8,220 nucleotides of DNA from Thermoplasmata archaeon (lineage in GTDB: Archaea > Thermoplasmatota > Thermoplasmata > Thermoplasmatales > Thermoplasmataceae). Under the pieces are notes generated by a model, which did not search any database, was not told the origin of the DNA, and saw only the letters and a program-made list of their open reading frames with translations. Shown piece after piece: positions 6,945-8,220 of this stretch (within the stretch, counting starts at the first letter, position 1; the number at the start of each line of letters is the position of its first letter). The DNA is taken from contig JAJZOM010000063.1 of assembly GCA_021811505.1 (NCBI GenBank), positions 1-8,220 of the forward strand, in the 5' to 3' direction. Both the position numbers and the translations under genes were made by a program.

Positions 6945-7157
6945 GTTATCTTCAGGATGGCATCTGTTGATACTCACGAGTCAATTGAATATACACAGTA
7001 CACAGACGCTAACAATCCCTAAATTTAATTTAGCATGATATTTGTTCTCAGCAGCCTGTTGGTGGCTTGAAGTGTTGAATGGATATTGAACTGAATTGAC
7101 AAGTGTATCACACTCGTTACGTCACCGTCCCCGAGGGAAATGATTGTTGGACACCAG

Positions 7158-7180
7158 AAAAAGGGAATTAAGAGGTTTGA
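7158..7180 (-). terminator. Oligo-T terminator after pilin 2
   Basis: On the transcribed strand TCAAACCTCTT (7170-7180) is followed by AATTCCC and a T5 run (about 7158-7163). It shares the 11-base element with the region after pilin 1, which supports both as genuine 3' ends. Confidence 0.5.
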
Positions 7181-7195
7181 GGGATGGAAAGTGTT

Positions 7196-7687
7196 TCAGA
7201 GTGTTGTTGAACCCAGACTCGTTCCACCGTCATAAAGCGTAACTGTAGCACCACTCAAGTACGATGACGCAGCAAGGTTTGCTGTGATATAGAAGAGGTC
7301 TCCAGCCTGAAGGTACTTTCCACTGTTCCCTGAAATTATGCCAAACACGACATATATATGTGTGGTGCCTGAACTTACGTTCAAGAATCCTGCAGATGTG
7401 AGGGAGCTCGGCCAAGTGTATGAGGTACCATTGACAACTATCTTGAGGTTAGTCAAAGGTATGTTTGATGCGCTGACGCTTGCAATACTAACCGTGTAGT
7501 TCGTTGCTGAATTTTGTGCTTCATTCAGTCCCGCACTGTTCGCTGTTCCTGGCGAGTGAGTGAACCCGCTCACCATCACATATAGAACGGCTGCGAGCAC
7601 GACTGTAATTGCCACCATCAATATGGTTGCAATGACAGGCGATACGCCGCTGTCCTTCATTCTCTTTGCAAATTTCTTGCTATTCAT
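7196..7687 (-). CDS. Type IV pilin-like protein, archaeal Pilin_N (DUF1628) type, copy 2
   Basis: 163 residues, a tandem paralogue of the pilin at 6405-6884. The leader MNSKKFAKRMKDS and the helix GVSPVIATILMVAITVVL differ from copy 1 at only two positions (Lys5, Gly14). Prepilin peptidase cleavage is expected after Ser13 (or Gly14). N-glycosylation sequons are seen at N63 (NYT, the same place as in copy 1), N86 (NGT) and N103 (NVS). The central part (about 91-113) is unlike copy 1, while YLQAGD and the tail VTLYDGG-SLGSTTL are kept. The ATG at 7687 has AGGA nine bases upstream. It has its own promoter, leader hairpin and terminator. The two copies may be major and minor subunits of one filament, or alternative subunits (inference). 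Confidence 0.9.
   Translation of the reverse strand: MNSKKFAKRMKDSGVSPVIATILMVAITVVLAAVLYVMVSGFTHSPGTANSAGLNEAQNSATNYTVSIASVSASNIPLTNLKIVVNGTSYTWPSSLTSAGFLNVSSGTTHIYVVFGIISGNSGKYLQAGDLFYITANLAASSYLSGATVTLYDGGTSLGSTTL
7529..7687 (-). repeat. Direct repeat, right copy (pilin N-terminal coding region)
   Basis: Partner of 6726-6884, in the same orientation with 803 bases offset. The repeat ends at the ATG on one side and fades after codon 53 on the other. Confidence 0.85.
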
Positions 7688-7695
7688 GTTGTTTA

Positions 7696-7715
7696 GTCCT
7701 GCGGCAGCCTGCCGC
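7696..7715 (-). promoter_or_regulatory. Leader hairpin plus Shine-Dalgarno of pilin 2
   Basis: GCGGCAG-G-CTGCCGC (7701-7715, minus strand) is a perfect inverted repeat. As RNA it would fold as a GCGGC/GCCGC stem with a five-base loop. AGGAC (7696-7700) follows directly, nine bases before the ATG counted from AGGA. The layout is the same as for pilin 1, but the stem sequence is different. Confidence 0.5.
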
Positions 7716-7738
7716 GGAGATTGAGTTCATGGGTCCGC

Positions 7739-7746
7739 ATAAAAGG
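7739..7746 (-). promoter_or_regulatory. TATA box of pilin 2
   Basis: CCTTTTAT on the minus strand, at nearly the same distance from its ATG as the identical octamer before pilin 1. Predicted transcription start is near 7714-7718, at the 5' edge of the leader hairpin. Confidence 0.5.
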
Positions 7747-7835
7747 ATTGCGAAGTGGACTGCACAGTTTGATAATTTCAACAAATGAGAACCATGAGAG
7801 AGTGTTTTTGAACCATCTTTAAACCCTCAAAAGAA

Positions 7836-8160
7836 TTATATCAATGGCCAGCTCAAAATAGTCAGAACTTGCTGTTTGATTATGTCATTGGTGCGCCGGT
7901 CCTGGGGATTTTGCCATATGCAGTTACAGTATCCGTAGTGCCTATTGTGATACATTCCAAGCTTGGCTCTATAGGGTTGGTCGAATGCACTGGCATGGCC
8001 CTTAGATGTTTGATACCAATTGTCTGGCAATAGTGAATTGTGTACCAGTAATAGCTTGGAATGGAACCTTGTAGTCTAAGAAATTAAGGGCATAGAACAG
8101 CTTGTAACTGGCGAATATCGTAGGATTTGATCAATTCCTTTATTGGCAGAATAGCCAAGG
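7836..8160 (-). pseudogene. Decayed IS481/IS3-like DDE transposase fragment
   Basis: Pieces of an integrase-core transposase lie in order but in three different minus-strand frames. FYALNFLDYKVPF (8059-8097), followed by a damaged TQFT piece, resembles the segment before and at the second Asp. IGIKHLRAMPVHS-TN (from 8020) resembles the IKH-x-R-x-x-P-x-x-x-x-TNGK-E stretch that carries the catalytic Glu. YHNRHYGY followed by QNPQDRR (about 7893-7952) resembles the C-terminal YN-x-x-RPH...TP motif. At least two frameshifts and a stop (8002-8004) break it. It looks different from the remnant at 5812-6337, so it is probably a separate element. The boundary at the right is uncertain and no inverted repeats were identified. 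Confidence 0.5.
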
Positions 8161-8220
8161 CACAATTAAAATTAGAATTGTGGCACGGTCAACAATACTC
8201 TCTCGATAACTTTTGATTCA

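Larger units (their letters stand above)
6885..7195. other. Intergenic region between the two pilin genes
   Basis: It contains the promoter and leader of pilin 1 (6885-6944) and the terminator of pilin 2 (about 7158-7180). In the middle there is a perfect inverted repeat CTAAATT-T-AATTTAG at 7019-7033. No open frame with recognisable protein character was seen. The pilins therefore look like two separate transcription units rather than one operon. Confidence 0.5.

Noticed and set aside
7750..7835. Repeated GAACCAT and short frames starting at ATG near the second transposase remnant
   Set aside because: Frames of 12 codons or fewer and a seven-base repeat are within chance expectation.
7836..8030. 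64-codon minus-strand open frame as an intact small gene
   Set aside because: Its C-terminal half fits the end of a transposase and the upstream parts of that transposase lie in other frames, so it is treated as part of a pseudogene.
1..8220. CRISPR array, tRNA, rRNA or replication origin
   Set aside because: No regularly spaced repeats, no tRNA-like cloverleaf segments that I could recognise and no rRNA-like stretches were found on reading both strands.

Overview
The window looks archaeal, most likely from a Thermoplasmatales-type (Thermoplasmata) organism. The pointers are two short proteins with the archaeal type IV pilin N-terminus (a charged leader followed by SPVIATILMVAITVVL), BRE/TATA-like promoter boxes, oligo-T terminators, GTGA/GGAGG-type ribosome binding sites with frequent TTG starts, and a small winged-helix protein. 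GC content looks mid-40s by eye (not computed). I cannot name a species. Every gene I can support lies on the minus strand.

Layout from right to left (direction of transcription). About 7836-8160 holds a frameshifted remnant of an IS481/IS3-like DDE transposase. Positions 7196-7687 and 6405-6884 are two tandem paralogous pilin genes. Each has its own promoter, leader hairpin, Shine-Dalgarno and oligo-T terminator, so the whole transcription unit was duplicated. Positions 5812-6337 hold a second decayed transposase of a different group (IS3-like). Positions 4380-5615, 3406-4359, 2473-3393 and 469-2442 form a compact four-gene operon: MFS transporter, fumarylacetoacetate-hydrolase-family (FAH) enzyme, metallo-beta-lactamase (MBL)-fold hydrolase and AMP-forming acyl-CoA synthetase, with gaps of only 20, 12 and 30 bases. 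It is preceded by a credible archaeal promoter near 5673-5687. After a roughly 316-base gap, the N-terminal part of a small winged-helix gene runs off the left edge.

How the genes may work together (inference): the MFS protein imports or exports an organic acid, the FAH-family enzyme and the MBL hydrolase cleave or hydrate a keto-acid or ester/lactone intermediate, and the synthetase activates a released carboxylate to its CoA thioester. The synthetase lacks the tryptophan that restricts acetyl-CoA synthetases to acetate, so a larger acid is expected. The substrate cannot be read from sequence. The pilin pair is probably a surface-appendage module with near-identical N-termini and diverged central segments. 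The two transposase remnants flanking the pilins suggest this side of the window is accessory and has been rearranged.

Start sites were revised from the ribosome binding sites for two operon genes: the FAH gene probably starts at a TTG (4359) and the MBL gene at an ATG (3393). I found no rRNA, tRNA or CRISPR array.
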